A stretch of DNA of 5,019 bases. Origin: Syntrophomonadaceae bacterium (lineage in GTDB: Bacteria; Bacillota; Dethiobacteria; DTU022). Positions 1-5,019 of this stretch are shown here, piece after piece. The stretch is taken from assembly GCA_007130585.1 (NCBI GenBank), contig SLSE01000143.1:1-5019 (forward strand), in the 5' to 3' direction. The notes beneath the pieces were generated by a model that was not told the DNA's origin, searched no databases, and saw nothing but the letters and a program-made list of their open reading frames with translations. Position numbers and translations under genes: made by a program. Numbering within the stretch: position 1 is the first letter of the stretch; every line of letters starts with the position of its first letter.

Positions 1-2441
1 CCCTGAATGTCTTCAGGGAATCCCTGGAAAACTCAACTGATGCCATAGGCATGTCAACTCCGCAGGGTCGCCATTATTACCAAAACAGGGCCTTTACAAA
101 GCTATTTGGCCCGATAAGAAACCCGGTAACCGAATTATATGCCGACAAAAGCACGGCGGAAGAAGTTTTCAGCACAATCATGGCCGGAGGATCCTGGGAA
201 GGCGAGGTTAAAATGAATGCCCGGGACGGCCGTATCCTCGATATCCTCCTCAGGGCTTATGCCAATAAAAATCAAGACGGTAAAATAATATCCCTGGTCG
301 GTATCCATACGGATATAACTGAACGGAAAAAAGCCGATACAATTCTCCGGAAAAGCGAGGAACGGGCAAAAAAACAGCGTGCCGCCCTGGCAAAGTTAGT
401 TCTTGATGATGTTGTTGTAGCCGGTGAAATCCCTGCCGCATTCAAAAAAATTACCGAAGTTTTAGCGGACACTGTAGACATAGAGCGCGCCAGCATCTGG
501 ATCCTCGACGGGGAAGGCAGCGAACTTAATTGCCTGTCTTTATATGAAGCAGGTAAAAAGAAGCACAGCAGTGGCCCCGTTCTGAAAACAAAAGAAATCC
601 CTACCTATTTCCAGGCTATTTTGGACGAAAGCAGGATCTATTCCGAAAACGCAATGCTGGATTCCAGGACCGTGGAACTGACCGATAACTACCTGAAACC
701 CCTCGGCATTACCTCTATACTCGATGCAGGGATTATTATTGAAGGTAAAGTAAGGGGAATTGTCTGCCTGGAACATGTGGGTGAAAAAAGAACCTGGCAT
801 GCCGATGAGGAAGCCTTCGCCTCCACAATATCATCCCTGACAGCTCAAATCCTGATTATTGCGGAGCGCAAGCGGGTCAATGAATCCCTTAAGTTTCAAC
901 TTGAGTATGAAAAAATGGTTTCCGAAATCTCTTCTTATTTCATTAACCTGCCGGGTGAAAACATAGACAATGGTATTGATTTTACACTGGAAAAAGTCGG
1001 CCGGCTGTTCCGGGTTGAACGCAGCTACCTCTTCCTGCTTAATGATGACGGGAAAACAGTGAGCAACACTCATGAGTGGAGTGCAAAAGGTATCGAACCG
1101 CTGCTACAAAATCTGCAAAACATACCGCTTGGCTCCCTCCCCTGGTGGGAAGAACAGATCAGGAAAAGGCAGCATGTATATATTCCTGACGTTGATTTGC
1201 TGCCCACGGAAGCGGAAGCGGAGAAAAAGTTATTCCAGGCCCAGGGTATCCGTTCACTCCTATGTGTCCCGATTTTTATAAACAACATCCTGTCAGGCTT
1301 TTTCGGATTTGATGTTGTGAGGGAGAAAAAAGCCTGGCCTGAAGGCCATATCGTGCTCCTAAAAGTTATTGCCGAACTGATTGCCAGCGCCCTTACCAGG
1401 CACCAGGCTGACAATACTATCCGCTACCTTAGCTTTCACGACCAGCTGACCGGGCTCTACAACCGCTATTACCTGGAAGAGGAAATGGACAGGCTGGATA
1501 CAGAGCGCCAACTTCCACTCAGTATGATCATGGCCGATTTAAATGGACTTAAATTGATTAACGATACCTACGGGCATCAAAAAGGCGATCAAATGCTCAA
1601 AGCCGCCGCCAGGATTTTAAGCAAATCATGCCGCGAAGGTGACATCATTGCCCGGTGGGGCGGTGACGAATTTATAATCTTTCTGTCCCGCACCCCGGTT
1701 GAAAAAGCCTGGGCTATAAGCAAGAGAATAGCCGTTAACTGCCGCAATATTTTTACCGAAGAGCTGCCTCTGTCCATTGCCCTGGGCGTTGCCAGCAAGA
1801 CAGACCAGTCGGTCAAACTGACTGAAACCTTGCGTGAAGCTGAAGACCATATGTATAAGCAGAAACTCATTGAGAGTCGCAGCACGAAAAATGCAGTTCT
1901 GCAGGCTCTGCTGAAAACACTGGCAGAAAAAAGTTTCGAAACGGAAGAACATACCAGGCGCATGAAAGAAGTGGGGCACAAAATCGGAAGCCGGATGAAC
2001 CTGTCCGACACCGAACTCCAACGCCTGGAGCTTCTGATCACCCTGCACGATATTGGCAAGATCAACATCGCCGAAGAGATTTTAACCAAAAAAGGCGAAC
2101 TGGCAACCCAGGAGTGGGATGCTATAAAAAGGCACCCCGAAATTGGTTACAGGATCGCCGTGGCTACAGAAGATTTTGCCCATGTGGCCGAAGATATCCT
2201 GTCTCACCACGAGCACTGGGACGGTTCAGGATACCCGCGCGGGTTAAAAGGAGACCAGATCCCCGTACTGGCCCGCATCACCACCATTGCGGATGCTTAC
2301 GAGGTAATGAGCAACGGCAGGCCTTACAAGAAAGCAATGAGCAGGGCTGAAATAATTACCGAGCTGCAGGATTGCTCGGGAAGTCACTTCGATCCGCAGA
2401 TAGCAGCTATTTTTACGTCCATATTGGTCGGGGAAAGTTGA
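1..2441 (+). CDS. PAS-GAF-GAF-GGDEF-HD-GYP cyclic-di-GMP signalling protein (5' partial)
   Basis: This is a bifunctional c-di-GMP enzyme: GGDEF domains make c-di-GMP from two GTP and HD-GYP domains hydrolyse it. The frame is open from base 3, and codons 3-50 read LNVFRESLENSTDAIG, the typical beginning of a PAS domain. ATG 51 is therefore internal and the true start is outside the window. Numbering from that Met: PAS/PAC to about 95 (ends GIHTDITERK); GAF about 120-275; a short charged linker; a second GAF about 285-455 (SNTHEW 338-343, PWW 364-366); GGDEF about 455-606; HD-GYP about 616-796. GGDEF is intact at 537-541, with metal-site Asp496 and an inhibitory I-site REGD at 528-531. All HD-GYP metal ligands are present: E630, H634, H666-D667, H695, H719-H720 and D748, with GYP at 727-729. 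No membrane segment is visible in this part. The ligands of PAS and GAF are unknown. Family assignment is very secure; dual activity is inferred from motifs. Confidence 0.96.
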   Translation, partial: LNVFRESLENSTDAIGMSTPQGRHYYQNRAFTKLFGPIRNPVTELYADKSTAEEVFSTIMAGGSWEGEVKMNARDGRILDILLRAYANKNQDGKIISLVGIHTDITERKKADTILRKSEERAKKQRAALAKLVLDDVVVAGEIPAAFKKITEVLADTVDIERASIWILDGEGSELNCLSLYEAGKKKHSSGPVLKTKEIPTYFQAILDESRIYSENAMLDSRTVELTDNYLKPLGITSILDAGIIIEGKVRGIVCLEHVGEKRTWHADEEAFASTISSLTAQILIIAERKRVNESLKFQLEYEKMVSEISSYFINLPGENIDNGIDFTLEKVGRLFRVERSYLFLLNDDGKTVSNTHEWSAKGIEPLLQNLQNIPLGSLPWWEEQIRKRQHVYIPDVDLLPTEAEAEKKLFQAQGIRSLLCVPIFINNILSGFFGFDVVREKKAWPEGHIVLLKVIAELIASALTRHQADNTIRYLSFHDQLTGLYNRYYLEEEMDRLDTERQLPLSMIMADLNGLKLINDTYGHQKGDQMLKAAARILSKSCREGDIIARWGGDEFIIFLSRTPVEKAWAISKRIAVNCRNIFTEELPLSIALGVASKTDQSVKLTETLREAEDHMYKQKLIESRSTKNAVLQALLKTLAEKSFETEEHTRRMKEVGHKIGSRMNLSDTELQRLELLITLHDIGKINIAEEILTKKGELATQEWDAIKRHPEIGYRIAVATEDFAHVAEDILSHHEHWDGSGYPRGLKGDQIPVLARITTIADAYEVMSNGRPYKKAMSRAEIITELQDCSGSHFDPQIAAIFTSILVGES

Positions 2442-2454
2442 CTGCCGCCCCATT

Positions 2455-2473
2455 CAAAACCCGCAAAACCGGG
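2455..2473 (-). terminator. Weak candidate intrinsic terminator after the Mut7-C gene
   Basis: Read on the minus strand, a CCCG / CGGG stem with a 6-base loop is followed by TTTT, 34 bases past the stop of the minus-strand gene at 2507. The stem is only 4 bp and the T-run is short. It lies in the 65-base spacer between convergent genes, where a terminator is expected. The plus orientation has no T-run, so it would not serve the c-di-GMP gene. The call rests mostly on position. Confidence 0.22.
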
Positions 2474-2506
2474 ATCCTGCTTAAAGAATATTTATTTGGA
2501 TTGGAC

Positions 2507-3259
2507 TCAGGAAGAGAGCTCTGCGGTAAGCTTCCTGATAAATTCCGTCATTTTTTCATAGTGCGTTCCTTTCCAGTAAATCCTCCGGCAGCCTGTGCAG
2601 CGTCTGTACTTGCTGATACTGGCCCTGACCCGCGGCGGCACGGAGCCCATCGCTTCTTCCCGGGAAATATCAACCAGGGTTTCATTACAGCGCATGCAGA
2701 TACTGAACGGTCTTATTGCATCGGCCAGGTCAAAGCGGCGCATAACCTCTTTTACCTGCTCGCGGGGATCTTCCGTTCGCACCAGGTAGCCGTGCGTGAT
2801 CGCGGAACGCATGAGAAGGCCGCGATCCCTGGTCAGCAGGATCCGCTTTTCGCCCGCCGAGATCGCCGCCAGTTCCTCATCACTGTAATCATTTTTATAA
2901 AGGGCATCAAATCCAAGCATGCGCAGGTAGGAAGCCAGTTTCCCGAGGTGCGTGTCGAGAACGAAGCGCGGTTCGCGAAGGGGCGCGGGCCGCACTCTCA
3001 GAACAGGGCTGATGTCAAGCGCCTCGAATACCGGGTAAACGCTGATCCGGTCGCCATCGCCGGCATGCTGTGAAAAATCAACCGACCTGCCATTGACCAG
3101 AACCAGGTCTACCTCTGTGTGCGGGACACCGAGGGATTCCACCAGGTCCTTAACCGTCGGCCGGCCGAAAAAGGAATGAGCAAAGGTGACCTGTCTCTTT
3201 TCGGGAGGCAGGAAATCATTCAACTCCGCGTAGAAGCGCAGGTAAGCAGTGGAAGCCAC
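2507..3259 (-). CDS. Ub-Mut7-C / Mut7-C domain protein (putative PIN-like RNase with zinc ribbon)
   Basis: A complete 250-residue protein. Residues 1 to about 84 fit the ubiquitin-like beta-grasp domain (Ub-Mut7-C): it opens with YLRFYAELNDFL, then has VLVNGRSVDF and GDRISVYPVF. Residues about 97-245 fit Mut7-C, a PIN-like nuclease domain named after the C-terminal part of the nematode Mut-7 exonuclease. Candidate metal-binding acids are D102 (in FVLDTHLGKLASYLR), D118 and D145 (LLTRDRG). A zinc-ribbon pattern follows: C188-x2-C191 and C221-x2-C224, then RIYWKGTHYEKM, the usual end of the family. The start is GTG (3259-3257) with a near-perfect Shine-Dalgarno 8 bases upstream. It is expected to be cytoplasmic, since no signal or membrane segment is seen. 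The family is predicted to act on RNA, but the substrate is unknown. It converges with the c-di-GMP gene and diverges from the hydrolase operon, and appears monocistronic within the window. Confidence 0.93.
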   Translation of the reverse strand: MASTAYLRFYAELNDFLPPEKRQVTFAHSFFGRPTVKDLVESLGVPHTEVDLVLVNGRSVDFSQHAGDGDRISVYPVFEALDISPVLRVRPAPLREPRFVLDTHLGKLASYLRMLGFDALYKNDYSDEELAAISAGEKRILLTRDRGLLMRSAITHGYLVRTEDPREQVKEVMRRFDLADAIRPFSICMRCNETLVDISREEAMGSVPPRVRASISKYRRCTGCRRIYWKGTHYEKMTEFIRKLTAELSS

Positions 3260-3267
3260 CTCTGGAA

Positions 3268-3276
3268 CACCTCCTT
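3268..3276 (-). promoter_or_regulatory. Ribosome binding site fixing the GTG start of the Mut7-C gene
   Basis: The minus strand reads AAGGAGGTG, matching the anti-Shine-Dalgarno sequence over nine bases, 8 bases before GTG at 3259-3257. This settles the non-ATG start, and the protein aligns with the family from its first residues. Confidence 0.85.
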
Positions 3277-3333
3277 CCGGTCAAAGTTAATAAGCGATCC
3301 CTGTCCTCTACCGCAACTCTTCTCTTACCTTAA

Positions 3334-3362
3334 AGCATACAGGAATAGTTTTGCCGGTTCAA
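3334..3362 (-). promoter_or_regulatory. Candidate sigma-A promoter for the Mut7-C gene
   Basis: On the minus strand, TTGAAC (3362-3357, 4 of 6 to TTGACA) and TATGCT (3339-3334, 4 of 6 to TATAAT) are separated by exactly 17 bases. Transcription would start near 3327, leaving a leader of roughly 65-70 bases before the GTG start. The boxes are moderate matches; optimal spacing and position support the call. The -35 box sits inside the inverted repeat at 3352-3368. Confidence 0.42.
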
Positions 3363-3368
3363 TCGGCA
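3352..3368. repeat. Inverted repeat TGCCG-N7-CGGCA around the minus-strand -35 box
   Basis: Perfect 5-bp arms TGCCG (3352-3356) and CGGCA (3364-3368) flank 7 bases that contain the TTGAAC -35 box read on the minus strand. The position would suit an operator that blocks the Mut7-C promoter. Arms this short can occur by chance, so a regulatory role is only inferred. Confidence 0.35.
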
Positions 3369-3371
3369 GCC

Positions 3372-3391
3372 CCGGGATATCTATAACCCGG
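3372..3391. repeat. 20-bp imperfect palindrome, operator-like
   Basis: CCGGG (3372-3376) and CCCGG (3387-3391) form perfect outer arms around an AT-rich centre. Over the 20 bases, 16 positions match the reverse complement, mismatches being the A/A pair at 3377/3386 and the two central bases. It lies just upstream of the candidate minus-strand -35 and about 80 bases upstream of the plus-strand -35. A dimeric regulator site is plausible; no regulator gene is visible nearby. Confidence 0.4.
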
Positions 3392-3429
3392 ATCAAAGGC
3401 GTAGAGGCACCCGGTTTTTATATGCCTTG

Positions 3430-3470
3430 TTCCTGCGGGGTTTTAGCAGGGAAATCTTTTCGTTCCTGCG
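3430..3470. repeat. Direct repeat TTCCTGCG with a central inverted copy (alternative hairpins)
   Basis: TTCCTGCG occurs at 3430-3437 and again at 3463-3470. Between them GCAGGGAA (3446-3453) is the reverse complement of TTCCTGC with one extra G. The central arm can pair with either flanking copy, giving two mutually exclusive 7-bp stems with a bulge. The set ends just before the plus-strand -35 box, so it would not be in the transcript of that promoter; a protein-binding site is the alternative. Function is unknown. Confidence 0.4.
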
Positions 3471-3499
3471 CTGTTAAACAGGCGGGGGTTTGATATAAT
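3471..3499 (+). promoter_or_regulatory. Extended -10 sigma-A promoter for the small ORF-hydrolase-oxidase operon
   Basis: A perfect TATAAT at 3494-3499 is preceded by TGA, giving the extended -10 form TGnTATAAT. A weak -35 CTGTTA (3471-3476, 3 of 6) lies 17 bases upstream; extended -10 promoters tolerate poor -35 boxes. Start of transcription is expected near 3506, about 20 bases before GTG 3526 and about 120 before the hydrolase start. The -35 overlaps a small CTGT-TAA-ACAG dyad (3471-3481). Confidence 0.65.
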
Positions 3500-3525
3500 T
3501 AAAAATAATCCGGGGAAGGTCACCA

Positions 3526-3630
3526 GTGGCGGAATATAAAACTTACAGCGAACCTGTCTTTTCGGCAGACCTTGCTGTTTCAAACCCTGGAGCGGAGAGC
3601 ATTACGCCAATGGTAAAGGAGGCACTATGA
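3526..3630 (+). CDS. Candidate 34-residue leader or small protein, coupled to the hydrolase
   Basis: From GTG 3526 a frame of 34 codons ends in TGA at 3628-3630, which overlaps the ATG of the hydrolase as TGATG. The peptide begins MAEYKTYSEP and ends ITPMVKEAL; it is soluble-looking, with no cysteine, no signal peptide and no run of one amino acid such as amino-acid attenuator leaders have. A moderate ribosome site (GGGGAAGG, 3511-3518) lies 7 bases upstream, and the strong extended -10 promoter is about 26 bases upstream, which gives a natural short leader. I do not recognise the peptide. It could be a real small protein, a translational-coupling leader, or chance. It is too short for codon bias to decide. 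The promoter, start spacing and exact overlap together make it more than a random frame, but conservation is untested. Confidence 0.45.
   Translation: MAEYKTYSEPVFSADLAVSNPGAESITPMVKEAL
3615..3622 (+). promoter_or_regulatory. Ribosome binding site deciding the hydrolase start
   Basis: AAAGGAGG ends 4 bases before ATG 3627 and 7 bases before ATG 3630. The usual spacing favours ATG 3630, the second of the two adjacent ATGs. The site lies within the last codons of the small ORF, as is common in coupled gene pairs. Confidence 0.8.
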
Positions 3631-4400
3631 TGACTGACCGGGGCCGTCCCGGCCGCCTGAAATCCATTTTTATAAAAATAGCCGCCTCCCTGCTGGTCCT
3701 GGCCGTGCTCGCTGCCGCCGGGTTCCTGCTTTATGTCCGGTTTGCAACACGCCAGGCAGAAGCAGCCTTCCTGGCCATGATCGAAATGGATGAAAACATC
3801 TCCATTACCGAAGAAAGCGGTTACTTTCTGCTTGAGCCATCCGCCGCCAATCCAGGCAGCAAACCGATCATCTATTATCCCGGCGGACTGGTCGCGCCCG
3901 AAGCATACCTTTACAAGATGGGCCGCGTTTCTCTTTGCCTGCAGAAGCCTGTTTATATTATTAAAGCTCCTTTCAACGCCGCCATATTTGACATTAACGC
4001 CGCCGGCCGGATCATGGCCCGCTATAACCTGGAGCAGGCCCGGGTAGGAGGCCACTCCCTGGGAGGCATTTCCGCCTGCCGCTATGCCGCGCAAAACCCT
4101 GAAAAAGTATTCCAGCTTTTTCTTTTCGGTTCGTACTGCGACCGGGATGTGGCAGGTTTTACAGGCCCCGTTACCTCGGTCATGGGCCTGGAAGACCGTA
4201 TAATTGATTGGGATAATTACAGGGCGGCCAAAGCTAACCTGCCCGCGGGAGCAATAATCCTGGAAGTTGAAGGCTTAAACCATTCCGCTTTCGGCAATTA
4301 CGGCCTCCAGGTCGGTGACGGGCCGGCCGGCCTGACCGACCGGGAAATTATTGAGATAATCTGCAGCGTCTTTTCAGACTATGGAGGTGACAGGGATTAG
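3630..4400 (+). CDS. Membrane-anchored alpha/beta hydrolase (Abhydrolase_5-like)
   Basis: Serine hydrolase of the alpha/beta fold, 256 residues from ATG 3630 (257 if the adjacent ATG 3627 is used). The N-terminus is basic (R4, R6, R9, K11, K16), followed by a hydrophobic helix at about 17-36 and then Arg37. This suggests a signal anchor with the catalytic domain outside the cell; no lipobox cysteine is present. The likely oxyanion segment is IIYYPGG (about 80-86). The nucleophile elbow GGHSLGG puts Ser143 as nucleophile, and the probable acid and base are Asp189 (GLEDRII) and His218 (GLNHSAFGNYG). The NH-x-x-FG-x-YG ending is typical of a small clade of bacterial Abhydrolase_5 proteins. Substrate is unknown; ester or lipid-like compounds would fit. 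It follows the small ORF with a one-base overlap and overlaps the next gene by one base (TAGTG), so it is almost certainly cotranscribed and translationally coupled. Confidence 0.88.
   Translation: MTDRGRPGRLKSIFIKIAASLLVLAVLAAAGFLLYVRFATRQAEAAFLAMIEMDENISITEESGYFLLEPSAANPGSKPIIYYPGGLVAPEAYLYKMGRVSLCLQKPVYIIKAPFNAAIFDINAAGRIMARYNLEQARVGGHSLGGISACRYAAQNPEKVFQLFLFGSYCDRDVAGFTGPVTSVMGLEDRIIDWDNYRAAKANLPAGAIILEVEGLNHSAFGNYGLQVGDGPAGLTDREIIEIICSVFSDYGGDRD
4383..4390 (+). promoter_or_regulatory. Ribosome binding site of the four-cysteine oxidase gene
   Basis: GGAGGTGA lies inside the last codons of the hydrolase gene, 9 bases before GTG 4400-4402. Spacing is slightly long, but this is the only strong site near the start and supports the GTG that overlaps the hydrolase stop. 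Confidence 0.7.
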
Positions 4401-5019
4401 TGAGTGAACTGAAGGAAATCCGCGATCAGGCCCGCGAGAAACTGGAGGGCATATGCCGGGTGTGCCCTGTATGCGACGGCAGAGCCTGCGTCAGCGGGGT
4501 GCCCGGCATGGGTGGCCGGGGCAGCAGGACGGGCTTTAAGCGCAACATATCCGGCTTCAGTAAAATACTGTTAAACCTGCGCACCATGCACCGCGCGGCC
4601 CGTCCCGACACCGGCTACGAGCTGTTCGGAGTTAAGCTCTCCATGCCGGTCCTGGGAGCGCCCATGTGCGAAACTACCTATAATTTTTTGGGCAGGGTCG
4701 ACGATTATAAATTTATCTGCGACCAGGTAGCGGGCGCTGAAGGGGCCGCCACTCTCGCTTTTACCGGCGATTCACCCGATCCGCCTCTTTACGGCATGGG
4801 CCTGGAGGCCATTTCCGGGCTGGCAGGGGGCAGGGGAATCCCGATTGTCAAGCCCCGGGAGCCCGGCGAAATTATTAAACGGATTAGGATGGCCGAAAAA
4901 AGCGGTGTTACTGCTGTCGGAATCGATATTGACGCAGCCGGTTTTGACAATCTTAACCGGGCTAATCAGCCGGTGGGCCCCCTGGCCTTTTCACAACTGA
5001 AGAAGATTACTGCCGCCAC
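4400..5019 (+). CDS. FMN-dependent alpha-hydroxy-acid oxidase-like protein with N-terminal Cys4 motif (3' partial)
   Basis: The GTG start overlaps the hydrolase stop (TAGTG); 206 full codons are present before the right edge. It begins MSELKEIRDQAREKLEG, then C19-x2-C22-x2-C25-x4-C30 (CRVCPVCDGRAC), then a glycine-rich VPGMGGRG. Next come LNLRTMHRAARPDTGYELFG, MPVLGAPMCETTYN (about 82-95), TGDSPDP (122-128), IPIVKPRE (147-154) and AVGIDIDAAG (172-181). These match the clostridial branch of FMN-dependent TIM-barrel enzymes annotated as alpha-hydroxy-acid oxidizing protein (lactate oxidase / glycolate oxidase / type 2 IPP isomerase superfamily). The family is usually near 340 residues, so roughly 60% is here; the segment with the expected catalytic Lys and His is beyond the window. 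The cysteines may bind an iron-sulfur cluster or zinc, which is inference. It is cytoplasmic, with no signal peptide. Substrate and electron acceptor are unknown; in an anaerobe a dehydrogenase role is likelier than oxygen-dependent oxidase. Confidence 0.9.
   Translation, partial: MSELKEIRDQAREKLEGICRVCPVCDGRACVSGVPGMGGRGSRTGFKRNISGFSKILLNLRTMHRAARPDTGYELFGVKLSMPVLGAPMCETTYNFLGRVDDYKFICDQVAGAEGAATLAFTGDSPDPPLYGMGLEAISGLAGGRGIPIVKPREPGEIIKRIRMAEKSGVTAVGIDIDAAGFDNLNRANQPVGPLAFSQLKKITAA

Larger units (their letters stand above)
3260..3525. other. Divergent intergenic control region
   Basis: This stretch separates the Mut7-C gene (minus) from the small ORF and hydrolase operon (plus). I see no convincing protein gene in it: a 23-codon frame from ATG 3422 has no ribosome binding site and runs through the hairpin repeats. 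It holds the Mut7-C ribosome binding site, a candidate sigma-A promoter on each strand, two inverted repeats (3352-3368 and 3372-3391) and a direct/inverted repeat set (3430-3470). These are listed separately. Confidence 0.6.

Noticed and set aside
1589..2089. Long minus-strand frames opposite the GGDEF and HD-GYP region
   Set aside because: They are mirror frames of a highly conserved coding region; the translations are rich in Ser, Arg and Phe with no domain signature.
2442..2506. A strong bidirectional terminator between the convergent genes
   Set aside because: Only a 4-bp stem with a short T-run on the minus strand was found. The plus direction shows no hairpin with a T-run.
2372..3073. 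233-codon plus-strand frame across the gene junction
   Set aside because: It overlaps the end of the c-di-GMP gene in another frame and then runs antisense to the well-supported Mut7-C gene. The translation has no recognisable domain and the start has no ribosome binding site in its favour.
3386..3420. AACCCGG ... CCGGTTTTTA as a plus-strand terminator
   Set aside because: The stem needs a bulge and a 19-base loop, and no plus-strand gene lies upstream that would need it.
3399..3493. Plus-strand open frame across the intergenic region, including a 23-codon frame from ATG 3422
   Set aside because: There is no ribosome binding site before the ATG, the frame has a high Cys/Ser content, it runs through inverted repeats and the promoter -35, and its longer version is antisense to the Mut7-C gene.
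3543..4094. 183-codon minus-strand frame opposite the hydrolase
   Set aside because: It is antisense to the hydrolase, which has a strong ribosome site, signal anchor and catalytic motifs. The minus-strand translation shows no family motif.
1..5019. CRISPR array, tRNA, rRNA, insertion sequence or attachment site
   Set aside because: Reading through the window I saw no regularly spaced repeats, cloverleaf, transposase motif or terminal inverted repeats with target duplication. Short structured RNAs could still be missed without computation.

Overview
The window looks like chromosomal DNA from a Gram-positive, strictly anaerobic Clostridia-type bacterium, possibly Peptococcaceae-like. This is inferred from strong AGGAGG-type ribosome binding sites, GTG starts, a PAS-GAF-GAF-GGDEF-HD-GYP signalling protein, and a flavin alpha-hydroxy-acid oxidase-like protein with the N-terminal four-cysteine motif that I know from clostridial relatives. 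No rRNA, tRNA, CRISPR array, transposase or phage gene is visible.

Layout. (1) Bases 1-2441, plus strand: the 3' part of a large multidomain cyclic-di-GMP enzyme. Its reading frame is open to the left edge, so the true start lies outside the window. (2) Bases 2442-2506: a short convergent spacer with at most a weak terminator. (3) Bases 2507-3259, minus strand: a complete Ub-Mut7-C / Mut7-C (PIN-like RNase plus zinc ribbon) protein. (4) Bases 3260-3525: a divergent intergenic region holding a candidate promoter in each direction, two imperfect palindromes and a pair of mutually exclusive hairpins. (5) Bases 3526 to the right edge, plus strand: a tightly packed operon of a 34-codon candidate small ORF, a membrane-anchored alpha/beta hydrolase, and a four-cysteine FMN-dependent alpha-hydroxy-acid oxidase-like protein that runs off the window. 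Its two internal junctions are TGATG and TAGTG overlaps.

How the genes relate. The c-di-GMP enzyme is convergent to the rest and appears to be a separate unit. The Mut7-C gene and the hydrolase operon diverge from a shared control region. Within the operon, the overlapping stops and starts imply coupled translation of a surface hydrolase and a cytoplasmic flavoenzyme; their substrates cannot be read from the sequence. The least described elements are the small leader ORF and the palindromes between the divergent promoters. Everything else belongs to recognisable families.
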